Part shown: positions 54,536-64,000 of the stretch, piece by piece
Layout: the number at the start of each line of letters is the position of its first letter
Position numbering within the stretch: position 1 is the stretch's first letter
Origin: Cristatella mucedo
Taxonomy: Eukaryota; Bryozoa; Phylactolaemata; Cristatellidae
Direction of reading: 5' to 3'
Assembly: GCA_009760855.2 (NCBI GenBank)
Contig: WPIO01000048.1
Location: forward strand, 551,001-615,000
DNA length: 64,000 bases
The notes under the pieces: model-generated
Databases searched by the model: none
Seen by the model: the letters and a program-made list of their open reading frames with translations, nothing else
Told to the model about the DNA's origin: nothing
Position numbers and translations under genes: made by a program

Positions 54536-55327
54536 TAATAAAATAATGCACTTGATAAAGCGCCCTCAGAGAACTCAATCTCTTTCTAGGCGCTTTACAT
54601 TTGCTGCAAAGGAAAATGCAATTGAATGGTGAGTAATATCACGCTTGATAAATAAACAACATGAATAACATGGTTAGAGGTGACATGCACAGGGTCAGCA
54701 TGCAAACGTGGTTAGTGGCAGCATGCACAGTGTCAGCACGCATAAGCACATGAAGGACGAATAACAGGGACCCACTAAATGTTGTCCTAAATAGGTGTGT
54801 TTTTAAGTTCTTTTTAAATGTGGTCAAGTCAGGGGATGTTCTGACGCAAGTCGGGAGTGAGTTCCAGGCTTTGGGAGCATACGAACTAAATGCACGGTCT
54901 CCAAAGGATTTGAGGTTTGTACGAGGTATTTGTAGACTGTTGGATTCCAAAAAGCGGGTGGTACGATGCTTGGCCTGGTGGGGGAGTAGATCTGAGAGAC
55001 AGGCTGGAGCCAAAGAATGAAGTGACCTAAAAGTGAGCGACAACACCTTGAAGTCAATCCGTTGCTTGACTGGTAGCCAGTGCAGGTCGGCGAGAAGTGG
55101 TGTGATGTGGCAACTGCGACGCTCATGACAGACAAGCCTAGCTGCTGAGTTTTGCACCAGCTGCAATCGCCTGATCGCACATGCCGGTAGGTCAGTAAGC
55201 AGTGAGTTACAGAAGTCGAGACGGGATGTCACGAATGCACGGACCAACTTGAACGTGGTATCCTTATCTAAACAAGCCCGAATTTTAGCAATGTTATGTA
55301 GCTGAAAGTAGGCAGATTTGACTGTGG
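54536..55327 (-). mobile_element. LINE-B copy, best-preserved C-terminus (202 codons)
   Basis: The minus strand is open for MVRAFVTSRLDFCNSLLTDL, RRLQLVQNSAARLVCHERR, LLADLHWLPVKQRIDFKVLS, TNLKSFGDRAFSSYAPKAWN and PDLTTFKKNLKTHLFRTTF, then the 3' UTR, hairpin and (AAT)n tail at 54536. This block lies C-terminal to the RT in CR1/L2-type elements. It is the youngest-looking copy here. Confidence 0.9.
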
Positions 55328-55435
55328 AACTTAATCTCTATTCAAGTGCTTTACATATGAGGCAGGGCTAGAACCTACGACTTTGGCAGTCAAAGGCAAG
55401 CACCTTACCCCTGGACCAAGCCAGGGCGGTGAGTT
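55328..55435 (-). mobile_element. SINE-C copy 2
   Basis: Reverse copy: LINE-B-like end (TTAATCTCTATTCAAGTGC), then a tRNA-like head (GGGCTAGAACCTACGA; CACCTTACCCCTGGACCAAG). It abuts LINE-B copy 54536-55327. Confidence 0.8.
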
Positions 55436-56629
55436 TCAGATCAATAGTCTAAACAGTTTTAACTATTTTTAGAGACCATCTACTCAATCACTCCTAAGCA
55501 AGCATACTGTCCAGTGATCCAGAAGGCAATTTAGCAGAGCGCTTCTACAAACTCCTTCGGCGGTGTCCGTGTACGGGAGGGGGGACGGAGCGTGAGAGGG
55601 GGGGTGGACAGAGGATGACGGAGCGGTGCGACCGCGTAACGCTGCGAGCATGCACCCGGCTCGCCCTGCCAGAAATGCGGTCGAGGCTAGGTAATAAACT
55701 ACAATCTACATTAACGACACAAGGGTGTTTTATTAAGCAATGCGCACTCTCTTCTTTGCTGCTTCGCTCCGCTATTAAGTACGTGCGTGCGTGCATCGAG
55801 CCAGCTCGCTCCATAGCCGCTCACTTTGTGGCGCCAGATCCGCCAGCATGCAGCACGCTCTGCAGGGACTGGAATCGCTACGGATCGCTTTGTGTGCGCG
55901 AAAGGATTCAGAAGGCCAGAAGCCGTTACAGCAAGCATGTACTATGCTTTTTTGTCAGAAGTTCAGAAGTGAGATAATTGCTGATAGTCATCAGCTGTCA
56001 TATTGCGAGAGTCGCATTGCCTGCTATACTATATAGGTGAGTATAGTGCCCGGAAAACACGCCTTTCAATCTGGACGTGTGCAAGCATGCTCTATTTGAG
56101 GAATTGAGTGCCTTAGAGCTGATTTGGCCGCTTGATGTGCAAAAGTGGCGTGGTCAGGAAAATTCCCTGCTAAATTTTGGCGACTTGAAGAGCATTACTT
56201 GAACTGAAGAAAGCAAATTGCAGATCAGTGAGCTGGTGAACTTGTTCGAATTATGTAAACTTGCATACCCAAGATATCTTCGCGGATAAATACTCACCGA
56301 TACTGAGCACCTGACTAAATCGTGGCTTAATTTTATTAAACAATTTATTGCACTGATTGCAGATGCGAGATATTTGAAGAGCAGGCTAGTGACAGTGACA
56401 TCTTAACTAAAACTTACCAATTGCCTATTGTCTAGTACAAGTAATGGTGAGATTACTAAGCAGCAGCAATTTGAGTACTCTACTGACGGAAGCTGGAATA
56501 GATCTAATTTTGTTGATGCAGAAGATGTCAAGGGAGATTAGTTGACTGAAGTAGCACAGGTGCAGACCGTGGTTGAAGATCTGTGCCATTAAATAAACAA
56601 AACCTGCATAAAAACATAACATAAAACAT
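55436..56629. other. Unannotated stretch 55.4-56.6 kb
   Basis: A 120-codon plus-strand frame (55615-55977) has no motif. GTGGCGCCAGATCC near 55830 and AATAAA on both strands near 55690-55735 hint at a retroelement terminus, but there is no repeat pair. Nothing is firmly assigned. Confidence 0.35.
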
Positions 56630-56770
56630 AATTCATTTGTATAGCGCCCAAAGAGAACTTAATCTCTATTCAGGCTCTTCACATATGCCTCGGGGCTCGA
56701 GCCCACGACCTCAGCCAGACCTTGGTCGGGGCGAGCACCTTAACCGCTGGACCAAACCAGCTCGGCAGCA
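56630..56770 (-). mobile_element. SINE-C copy 3 (best preserved)
   Basis: In the minus orientation: head with GGTTTGGTCCAGCGGTTAAG (A-box-like) and GGGCTCGAGCCC (B-box-like), then the LINE-B-type 3' end GAATAGAGATTAAGTTCTCT and GGGCGCTATAC. Confidence 0.88.
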
Positions 56771-58049
56771 TACGGTTGCATACGGTTTGAGAATAACGAG
56801 TACGATTTTACACGAGAGCAAAGACATGGCTAGCGTGCTATATGTAGGCTTGCGGTACTTAAGCCTAGAATGAAGATGGGATGAGCCAATTCATCACCCT
56901 TCCTGTGCCGGTTAGTGCTGAACTCTGAACCCTTGGGCTATTGGAACTCATTCGAGTCGGCCACCTAACGCGCTGCAGACTTGATGGACTGATGCCCGGA
57001 TGATGGTCAATCTACTCTAGTTATCAGCGATCATGCTGCTGATAGTGCCTGCAATGCGATTCGTGGGTGTCCTCGGTGCCCGCTAGACACGGAGCCCTGT
57101 TTTGGCAATCTCAAATCATCGACAATGCCGTATGAACATACTTTAGTATGACAGACACTACTTCTGGTCAATCTCACAGCTTCTCCATTCCGACAACTTG
57201 TCTGGGTTTTTTTGACGACTGTGGGAAACTTATTCTTTTGCTCCAGTGATACAAGTATACGCGGCACCCTTTTAAGCTGCGTCATTGAGATTTATACTTG
57301 TTTAAGGTAATGCCGTAATCTTTGTGCCCATTCGTCTCAACCAACTTCACGTTTTTACGACCAAGTCAAGAGCGCTGAAGTGGCTGAAGTTGTGAAAATG
57401 AGTTTTACTCCCTGTTGTGATTCGCAGTTACTTACTATTTAACTGCGTTTCAAAAGTCTGCCAGAAGATGTATGCCCGCCTCAGACATACATGGATGCTG
57501 CAGGCATAACCAATTCACTGTCAAACTGAACCTCAAAGGCAGAAAAGACTGGATTTGCGACATGCGACTGGGATGATAATGATACGTGGTAATTTCAATT
57601 ATGTAAACCGCGGTACTTGGCTGCTTGCTCCTCCATGGGTCGTTGCAATAGTAGTATTGAGTTTCCAGATCTTTTCACTTTGAGATCGGGCTGAAGCTAA
57701 AAGCATTGCACAGCCCCGGGGTGGCGGTGAAGTCGAACGCTGAAACTGCTATAGTTGGTAATGCTTGCTTTTTTTATGATCCAAAGGCCAAGGATGGCCT
57801 TAATCTATTGAGTGGCTGTTGTATGGAGGCATGCAACGTCAATAAGTTCGTGAAAGCCCTCATATTTGTTCCTTTGAATCCCATTCAATCGATATCCTCT
57901 GGCCATGCATGCATGCGGGCACCTGCCCATGCATGATCGCAGAAAAATTTAGGCGAACGGCTGCAGTGACCACCGTGACGTGCTAGAATTCGTTTCATGT
58001 TGATTTCGAATCTTTCTGATGCTCAAAGTATTGGCACCATGCGTCACAA
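56771..58049. other. Unannotated stretch 56.8-58.0 kb
   Basis: Unique DNA with short frames only. No gene or repeat recognised. Confidence 0.4.
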
Positions 58050-58532
58050 GAAGTTCTTACGCTGACCCACAAGGCTCGCTACGGCTTGGCTCCTCCATAA
58101 CTAGCTGAACTGCTGCATCAGTTTCAGCCTGTTCGCGCCCTCAGGTCCCGTGTGGACAATAAATGAGCTATCCCATTCCTCCGCTTACAGACAGTTGGCG
58201 ACAGAAGCTTTAGCTCTGCAGGTCCTAGACTGTGGAGCTCGCTTCCACAATTCTTACGCAACGACAACTACTCTCCTACTGCCGACTATGGCACATTCTT
58301 TTCAGCGGTCCTGAGCTGCTACTTCTATGCTACTCCCTACCTCAACTGCTCTGCTGACTCTGCTATGCTTCCCACTTTCTCTTTGTTGCGTGAGACAATG
58401 TCTATAGGCTACCGAATGCGTACCGAAAGCCGCTTAGGCTGTGAGTGCGCTATACAAAACTCTCCTGCATAACACCCACACGGTCTTTATGACTTTACGG
58501 AGTTACAGACGGAGATACATTACATTACATAT
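58050..58532 (+). mobile_element. LINE-D 3' fragment with ACATT tail
   Basis: LTHKARYGLAPP region, SLSSAGPRLWSSLPQFLRND, C-terminus and 3' UTR, ending GGAGATACATTACATTACAT. Confidence 0.87.
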
Positions 58533-61249
58533 GGTCTGCTGCGGGAGTGTAATCGTAACCTGAGTAATTGCAAAAGCCGCTTACCTAACTACTAATAATG
58601 TGTGATATCACATGATGATATCATGTGATGTCACGTGCCTGTAGCCTGCTACTTGGCATCTGTGCTGTAAGGATTAAGTTATGGATATGATCTTTGAGGC
58701 ATGGTTCGTATTGATACTAAGTAGGTGGCACAGCATCAGGCTTTCATTACTGGTGAAACAGTAGCAAACTGCAGTAGTTTTGCTCAAAATTTGGCGACAA
58801 CCTGTCGGAATACAGGTGAATAGCTTTTATCACGCCGTCGATTCACACAGTAGTTTTATTCGCAGCTTTAAAACACTGCTAATCTGCTTTTTTTGAATGT
58901 TGAATGTCATGTCCTGGGTATTGACGCAGCCGGTAATGCCAGGCATATTTCTATTGCCACTGTGGCTAGAAGCTGCTATTACTGGTTCGGACTTACTCAG
59001 AGCAACGAGTTATCTCCACACTAGGGGCTACTGACGAGCTCGGCTCTACCAGCACCATATCAGCACAAACGTATACAATTGACCAATTTAAACCAGCTTG
59101 AGGAGCCCCATTTAAAAAATCTCACGAATTTTACTGCCTCAACGGTTTATCGAACAATTGTCAAACGTCTGTGTGCGCTAGGTTGTGAGGTCAATGCGTG
59201 ATGCAGCTTGTCCATCACGCATTTGAACTTATCTTTTTTGTTTCCGCGTACTTTGCATGCTCACCTGTGTATGATTGAGTGCATGCAACTAGTCAGAGGT
59301 CCTGCTACCCGGTGTCCCATACTCCCATTTTTGTATGCTGTTTAGCACGCTGGCCCAAGCATGATACTTGTTTGCTATTGCTCGCTTGTTGCTCTGCATG
59401 TAATTAACCGGTGGTAATAGATTCTCTTGAAGCGATCTGTAAAGCACCCCGGTAGGAATTTATTTCTTAGGGCAATAAAAAGACCTTGTAATTATCCTTA
59501 TTATTATTATTAAGATGAGAAAGTGCGGTAAGTTCGTCAGGAGCCTGTTGCTAAGGTCGCGCTACACGTAGTAGCAAGAGAAAGACTGCTCCTCATCTTG
59601 CGATTACTAAATCTCTTAGGAGATTACTCTGGCCAAGTTTGCCTGGAGAGTTTCGTGTCAAATGATCCACGTGACCCTATAATGGAGAAGTCAAGGTCGG
59701 CTGATTTGGCAGCCCTGTTAGTTTAGCGACTGAAGAGCCTCAACGAATGGCACTCCTCCTGATTGCCGCGGAAGGCGAAGCGTTGTCTGCTGCCGCACTC
59801 GATCGAGCCCGTTGCCCGTGGATTGTGAAGTGCAAGTCAATTTGATATCCTATTATGTACTGTGGTTATACCCACGTCAAATGCCCCACAACATTGCCAC
59901 AATCTCAGCAATGCTCTGGGCCATAACCTTCCGCACACAGAGCTCGCAATTAAATTTGTAAGTGCTACGTTGAGATAAATAGCCCGTCCCTGGCGCCAAC
60001 CTCCAACGTTAGACAGGTTTGTTCAGCAAGCGCATCGATTTGGCCGGAATTGCTAGGTACACAGGTCAGGAAGCGAAATCGCAGAGCGACCGTGAGCATT
60101 GTATCGGCGGCGACATTTCAAGCCATCTCATCGAACAGGTTCGTCCAGGAGCAGCGTGAAATAGGGCAATTCAAGCGATCGCGCTGGCTGCCGGCTGGCA
60201 GATACCCTTATTGTATACGCACGCGATAAACAGGAGACCTCTCGCCATAATTTCCAGTCGTGGTGTCCAAAACTTTCCACTGCCAAAGCTTCCGTAGTTT
60301 GACTTGTCTACTGCCTCTTCCCCGACATGCACGTGGCCCTAAAACCACCGGCTTGCGATATTAATTAAATTAAATATTAGTCAGATCTGAAAGGAAGGAG
60401 CCACAAGCGACACCGCAACGAGTGCATATTCATAATATAATACGTCAAATGGCCACCAGGTGGAGCCTTGGTCTCCCAGTAGCCTACTTTTAAATAGTTC
60501 TTGGCAAGTTACCGAAGAGCACTAACGCCCAGTAGTCCCTGCTTCTTAGGGATGTCACTATGGACGCCGGGAGACCAACCAAGCTAGTTGTCAGCATAGC
60601 TGGCGTAATCAAGGCAAGTCATTTGCGAGGAAACTGCTGGAGAATTTTCAGACGATCGCTAGGTCTTAGTTGGTTTGCTGGTTTGGTTAAAAAGTGACGA
60701 CATTAGAGACCAGCAAGGTTTTGCTGAGACAATCGTGGCATGCAGGGGTGTTTTTAAAAACGAGGCTTCTGTGAAACCGAATACCGTCTGCTAAGTTCAG
60801 ACATTTCAAGCAAACACACTCATCTTTAAAGCCCCAGCCGCTGGAGAAAAATTCTTGTCTTCGTACTATTTTGGCTTGGACTGCACCCTCCCTAATGTTA
60901 CATTTTATGCCGCTAGGTAGAAACTGAGGAGACATTAGCAGGTAATTAGGCAGCAGAGCGTGTTCGTAAAGGACTATTATAGATAGTTCACCATGAAATG
61001 TGACACCTAATCCACGCCCACTAAGGTGCCTAACGAAGGCTTAGATTAGAATCAAAATTGTATTAATTGTCTATGTCATTGTAAATGCATGAGCGTAGTA
61101 TAGCAGCGCTTAAATACAGGGATATAGTTCTTAAAAGCTAATGGAAAGCTGCTGCGGATATATATTGGTGATTAAGAATCGCGAGTCTATTCATCTTCAT
61201 TTCCTCATTGTTTTGAACATTGACGCGGTCATATTTATATATAACCAGT
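58533..61249. other. Unannotated stretch 58.5-61.2 kb
   Basis: Unique DNA with a short inverted repeat ATCACATGAT/ATCATGTGAT near 58605-58630, a decayed LINE-type tail ending TTATTATTATTATT near 59510, and a faint SINE-A fragment at about 59698-59775 (minus). No gene is recognised. Confidence 0.4.
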
Positions 61250-61985
61250 TTGTGTAGCACTAAAAGAGAACTTAATCTCCATCCAGGCACTTTACATATG
61301 CCGCAGGGCTCGAGCTTACGACCTCATTCATCAAACGCATTCACCTTGACTATGAATAAGGCTGCAAGGCTAGTTTTCAAGTCCCAGATGTTTGACCGCG
61401 TGTCTTCTTTGCTAAAAGAGCTAGGATGGCTGCCGGTTGATCAACAGATACAGAGCAAAGTTCTTACGCTGACCGATAAAGCCCACCACGGCTTGGCTCC
61501 TCCATAGCTAGCTGAACTGCTGCACCGATTTCAGCCTCGTCGTGCCCCCAGGTCTTGTATGGACAATAAATGAGCTGTTCCATCCCTGGGTTTAAAGACC
61601 ATTGGCTACAGAAGCTTTAGCTTTGCAGGTCCTAGACTGTGGAACTCACTTCCACAATTCTTACGCAACGACAAACACTCTCCTGCTGCCGACTATGGCT
61701 CATCCTTGACAGCGGTCCTGAGCTGCTAATTCCACGCTACTCCCTACCTCAACTGCTCTCCTGACTCTGCTTTGCTTCCCACTTTCTCTTTGTTGGGTGG
61801 GGTGAAGTCTGTTGGCTATCGAATGCGTACCAAAAGCCACTTAAGCTGTGAGTGCGCTATACAAAACTCTCTTGCGTAACACCACAAAGTCTTTATGGCT
61901 TTATGGAGTTACAGACGGAGATACATTACATTACATTGCCTTGACCCTGGTCATCAAAGGCAAGCACCTTAATTCCTTCACACTC
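61250..61985 (-). mobile_element. SINE-C copy 4, split by LINE-D
   Basis: 61250-61335 is the 3' half (GTAGCACTAAAAGAGAACTT ... GGGCTCGAGCTTACGACCTC). 61938-61985 is the remaining head (TTGACCCTGGTCATCAAAGG, CAAGCACCTTAATTCC). LINE-D lies between. Confidence 0.7.
61345..61937 (+). mobile_element. LINE-D copy inserted in SINE-C
   Basis: Reads MNKAARLVFKSQMFDRVSSL, LKELGWLPVDQQIQSKVLTL, then C-terminal blocks in broken frames and a 3' end GAGATACATTACATTACATT. Confidence 0.87.
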
Positions 61986-62024
61986 GGGCTGCAGCAAAAT
62001 TTTTCAAAATATAATGATGATAAA

Positions 62025-62885
62025 ATCAATTAACTCGTTGCGATAAAATCCAGTTTTACTTAGAAATTGCAAATCCTCAACACGGAAAAGGCCAGCATAT
62101 CTTCCACCGTGTGTGGTGCAATCTGGGTTTGCTGTCGAAAAGTGTCCCTTCACACATGACCACATTAGCTCAGGAGTCAAGTCTGCCCAGGTTCAGCTAC
62201 GAACCATTGCAACAAATTTGGACACGCTTTGACAATAAAGCCTCAGCCAAGGTGATCGGTGCATTTGTTAATTCCCACTTTGTCGAGTGTGACACAGCTG
62301 CCTGCAGCTTTTCCTGCCTGTGCACAAACATTGGCTGACATGTGAAAATTTTGGAAGGAAGGCTTGGTAGTCATGAATTTCGCAATTTTGTACTACACCA
62401 CTTCTCAGCAACCTGCGCAGGCTATCCATCTAGCAGCGCAGCGACTTCAAGATTTCAGCACTAACCTTTAGGCTCCGTTATTCCCTAGTTCCGGCCGAAC
62501 CGTTTTCGAAAATAAGCTACATCTCAATCAGGCTAGGCAACGTACCGCCTTCTCTTTCGGCTGAAGACGCCTAGCTGTGAATCTGACAACCTCAAATCCT
62601 ATGAAGGAGGACCTTGCTTTCAGCACTGCGCTCCCAAATCCGGCAAAATAATTCCAACGGACATCAAGAAACCTCATGAATGCTCACCGGTGTTTAATAG
62701 GCAGCTACTGCAGCCATTTGTTCCTCACCGCATTCGCTCCGTCCTCGTGATCTCTTTGATTTTTGCTTACTATTGCTGAACTTGCTCCAACCATTCTCGC
62801 TAATCAGTTGCTTGACGTACTTTTCAACGTGTATTCAAAGTTCTTGGCAAGAGAATTAGTTTCATTAGGGCGCTACGCAAATTTT
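62025..62885 (+). mobile_element. Very old LINE-B copy
   Basis: Diverged match to the SPVESARNLGVMFQSDLS / ISSGVKSAQVQL region, then HLRRLSI-like and C-terminal blocks and a decayed tail (AAGAGAATTAGTTTCATTAG, GGCGCTACGCAAAT). Confidence 0.6.
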
Positions 62886-63420
62886 TTCAGACGGCTCAGA
62901 TTCGCAAGGAGCTCACGTTTATCGGTGCATCGGCCACACAGCGGACCAGAAAATCTCTGGAGTAATTACGACAGAAGCACTAACCGAGGCCTGCACTCTA
63001 GAGCATTGCAAAGGGGTCAGGGTCACGACCAGACCCTGACAACGGACATTTTAATTGCCATCTCATATTGGCCTAGTCTTTCGTGATCTAAAGTCATGTA
63101 CCATTTCAATCAAACTCACTGATTTAGGAGTACCAATGAATACCGAGTTCCTTAACACAAGTGGCTCTCATAATTTGTCGCTAGCTTATAAAACACCAAT
63201 GACATAAATGCATCGGCGCCAGAAGAGTCACCCTGAAATGTCCCGCGATATTGAACTACGAGCTTGAGAACTGAACCTCGATTACGAACTGTGAGCTTTG
63301 CCGCGGAACTAGAACCAAACCGATCCGCCTACAAAGCAGCCACAATAAGCCGAGGCCCACGAGCATCGCGATGAATTACTATGCACGAGCAAGATTATGG
63401 AATGGCTTATGACCTGACAA
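62886..63420. other. Unannotated stretch 62.9-63.4 kb
   Basis: Unique DNA; no gene recognised. Confidence 0.4.
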
Positions 63421-63430
63421 TTATATAAGG
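63421..63430 (+). promoter_or_regulatory. Possible TATA element
   Basis: TTATATAAGG, a strong TATA match, followed by a GC-rich stretch starting about 25 bp downstream. It may drive the open frame at 63854. Confidence 0.4.
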
Positions 63431-63853
63431 TTTGTGCCTGACCGCAGTCGCCGCTCTCTCGTTGCGACGGTCTGCCGGTCGGCGAGTCCTAGCGCTGAGC
63501 GCGAGCTGCTGCGAGCTGCTGCTGGCGAGTCAGCTGGAAGTCATCTGTCTTATCGGCAGCAGCAGCATCATATACACACAGGCTGTCGTTGTGCTTTTCT
63601 CAATATGTGGTTTTATCGTTAGCGTTGCTTGCAGGATGTCGAGCGCCTGCAATGTTGCAGTCTGCGCGTTGCTAGCTTCAGGTCTCGGCACGCTGCACGC
63701 GCTGTACCACCTACGCGAACTAGCGACGATTGCGCGGTCATAGCAGCGTTGGCCATAATGAGTGCCGAGCGGCTTTCCGCAGAATCGGGCAGCCAGAGGG
63801 GTCTTCGTCAGACGCAGCAGAGACAGGAAAGATAGGAAAGCTGAATCGAGACG

Positions 63854-64000
63854 ATGGCAAGAGAAGTACAGGAAATAAATAGCGGTAGTGAAGGAGGGCA
63901 TCTGACGGCATCTGCGAGATTCAGAGCAGCACAAGAAGCCGTAGAAGCATCGGTGGCTAAAGAATTGCTGCCTCCTGTTTTATACAATCTGCGACCTACG
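63854..64000 (+). CDS. Unassigned open frame running off the window (5' part)
   Basis: ATG at 63854 is the first in frame after a TGA at 63842. The frame reads MAREVQEINSGSEGGHLTAS, ARFRAAQEAVEASVAKELLP, PVLYNLRPT and stays open to the window edge. It is acidic and helical. A TATA element lies 430 bp upstream. It may be a cellular gene or the start of a retroelement ORF; no family is recognised from 49 residues. Confidence 0.33.
   Translation, partial: MAREVQEINSGSEGGHLTASARFRAAQEAVEASVAKELLPPVLYNLRPT

Noticed and set aside
54639-55247. 202-codon open frame as a cellular gene
   Set aside because: The same protein recurs in broken form at more than ten places with a shared hairpin and ATT tail, so it is the LINE-B C-terminus.

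Overview
This window is nuclear DNA from an animal, most likely an invertebrate. The evidence is GT-AG introns, AATAAA polyadenylation signals, a ZCCHC4-type rRNA methyltransferase gene spread over about 20 kb, a compact IL-17-like cytokine gene, one intact tRNA-Leu gene, tRNA-derived SINEs and many decayed CR1/L2-type LINEs with microsatellite tails. Nothing in the sequence fixes the phylum. Most long open frames are shadows of simple repeats or fragments of retrotransposons.

Layout. At 286-582 (minus) there is a possible secreted-peptide frame, followed by old LINE copies to about 3.8 kb. From 26.08 kb down to 6.06 kb the minus strand carries the ZCCHC4-like gene. I recognise nine coding exons by protein similarity: N-terminal PHG motif, GRF zinc finger, CxxC segment, methyltransferase core with a DPPY motif, cysteine-rich zinc-finger block and a basic C-terminus. 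At least one internal exon is not located. Its introns hold a 1.75-kb array of a 20-bp unit, a 16-bp minisatellite built from the 5' splice site, a 0.7-kb GC-rich array of a 17-bp unit, CT, GA, CA and GGA microsatellites, SINEs and LINE fragments.

From 26 to 43.5 kb the window is mostly repeats: a 92-bp tandem repeat, SINE copies, LINE copies in both orientations (one split by a SINE), two abutting AT-cored palindromes, and a few unassigned exon-like stretches. At 44.0-44.7 kb on the plus strand a GC-rich island encodes a two-exon IL-17-family protein with a signal peptide. A possible LTR-like segment follows, then tRNA-Leu(CAG) at 47.4 kb and a minisatellite of TGACCT half-sites at 49.04-49.26 kb. 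From 50 to 63 kb there is a cluster of LINE fragments, including two whose reverse transcriptase core is deleted, and SINEs. The window ends in a TATA element and an open frame running off the edge.

Three repeat families explain most of the accessory sequence. LINE-B has a reverse transcriptase with YADD, a hairpin 3' end and an (ATT)n tail. LINE-D is a second CR1/L2-like family with an (ACATT)n tail. SINE-A and SINE-C have tRNA-like heads, and SINE-C carries the same 3' end as LINE-B, which suggests it is mobilised by LINE-B machinery.
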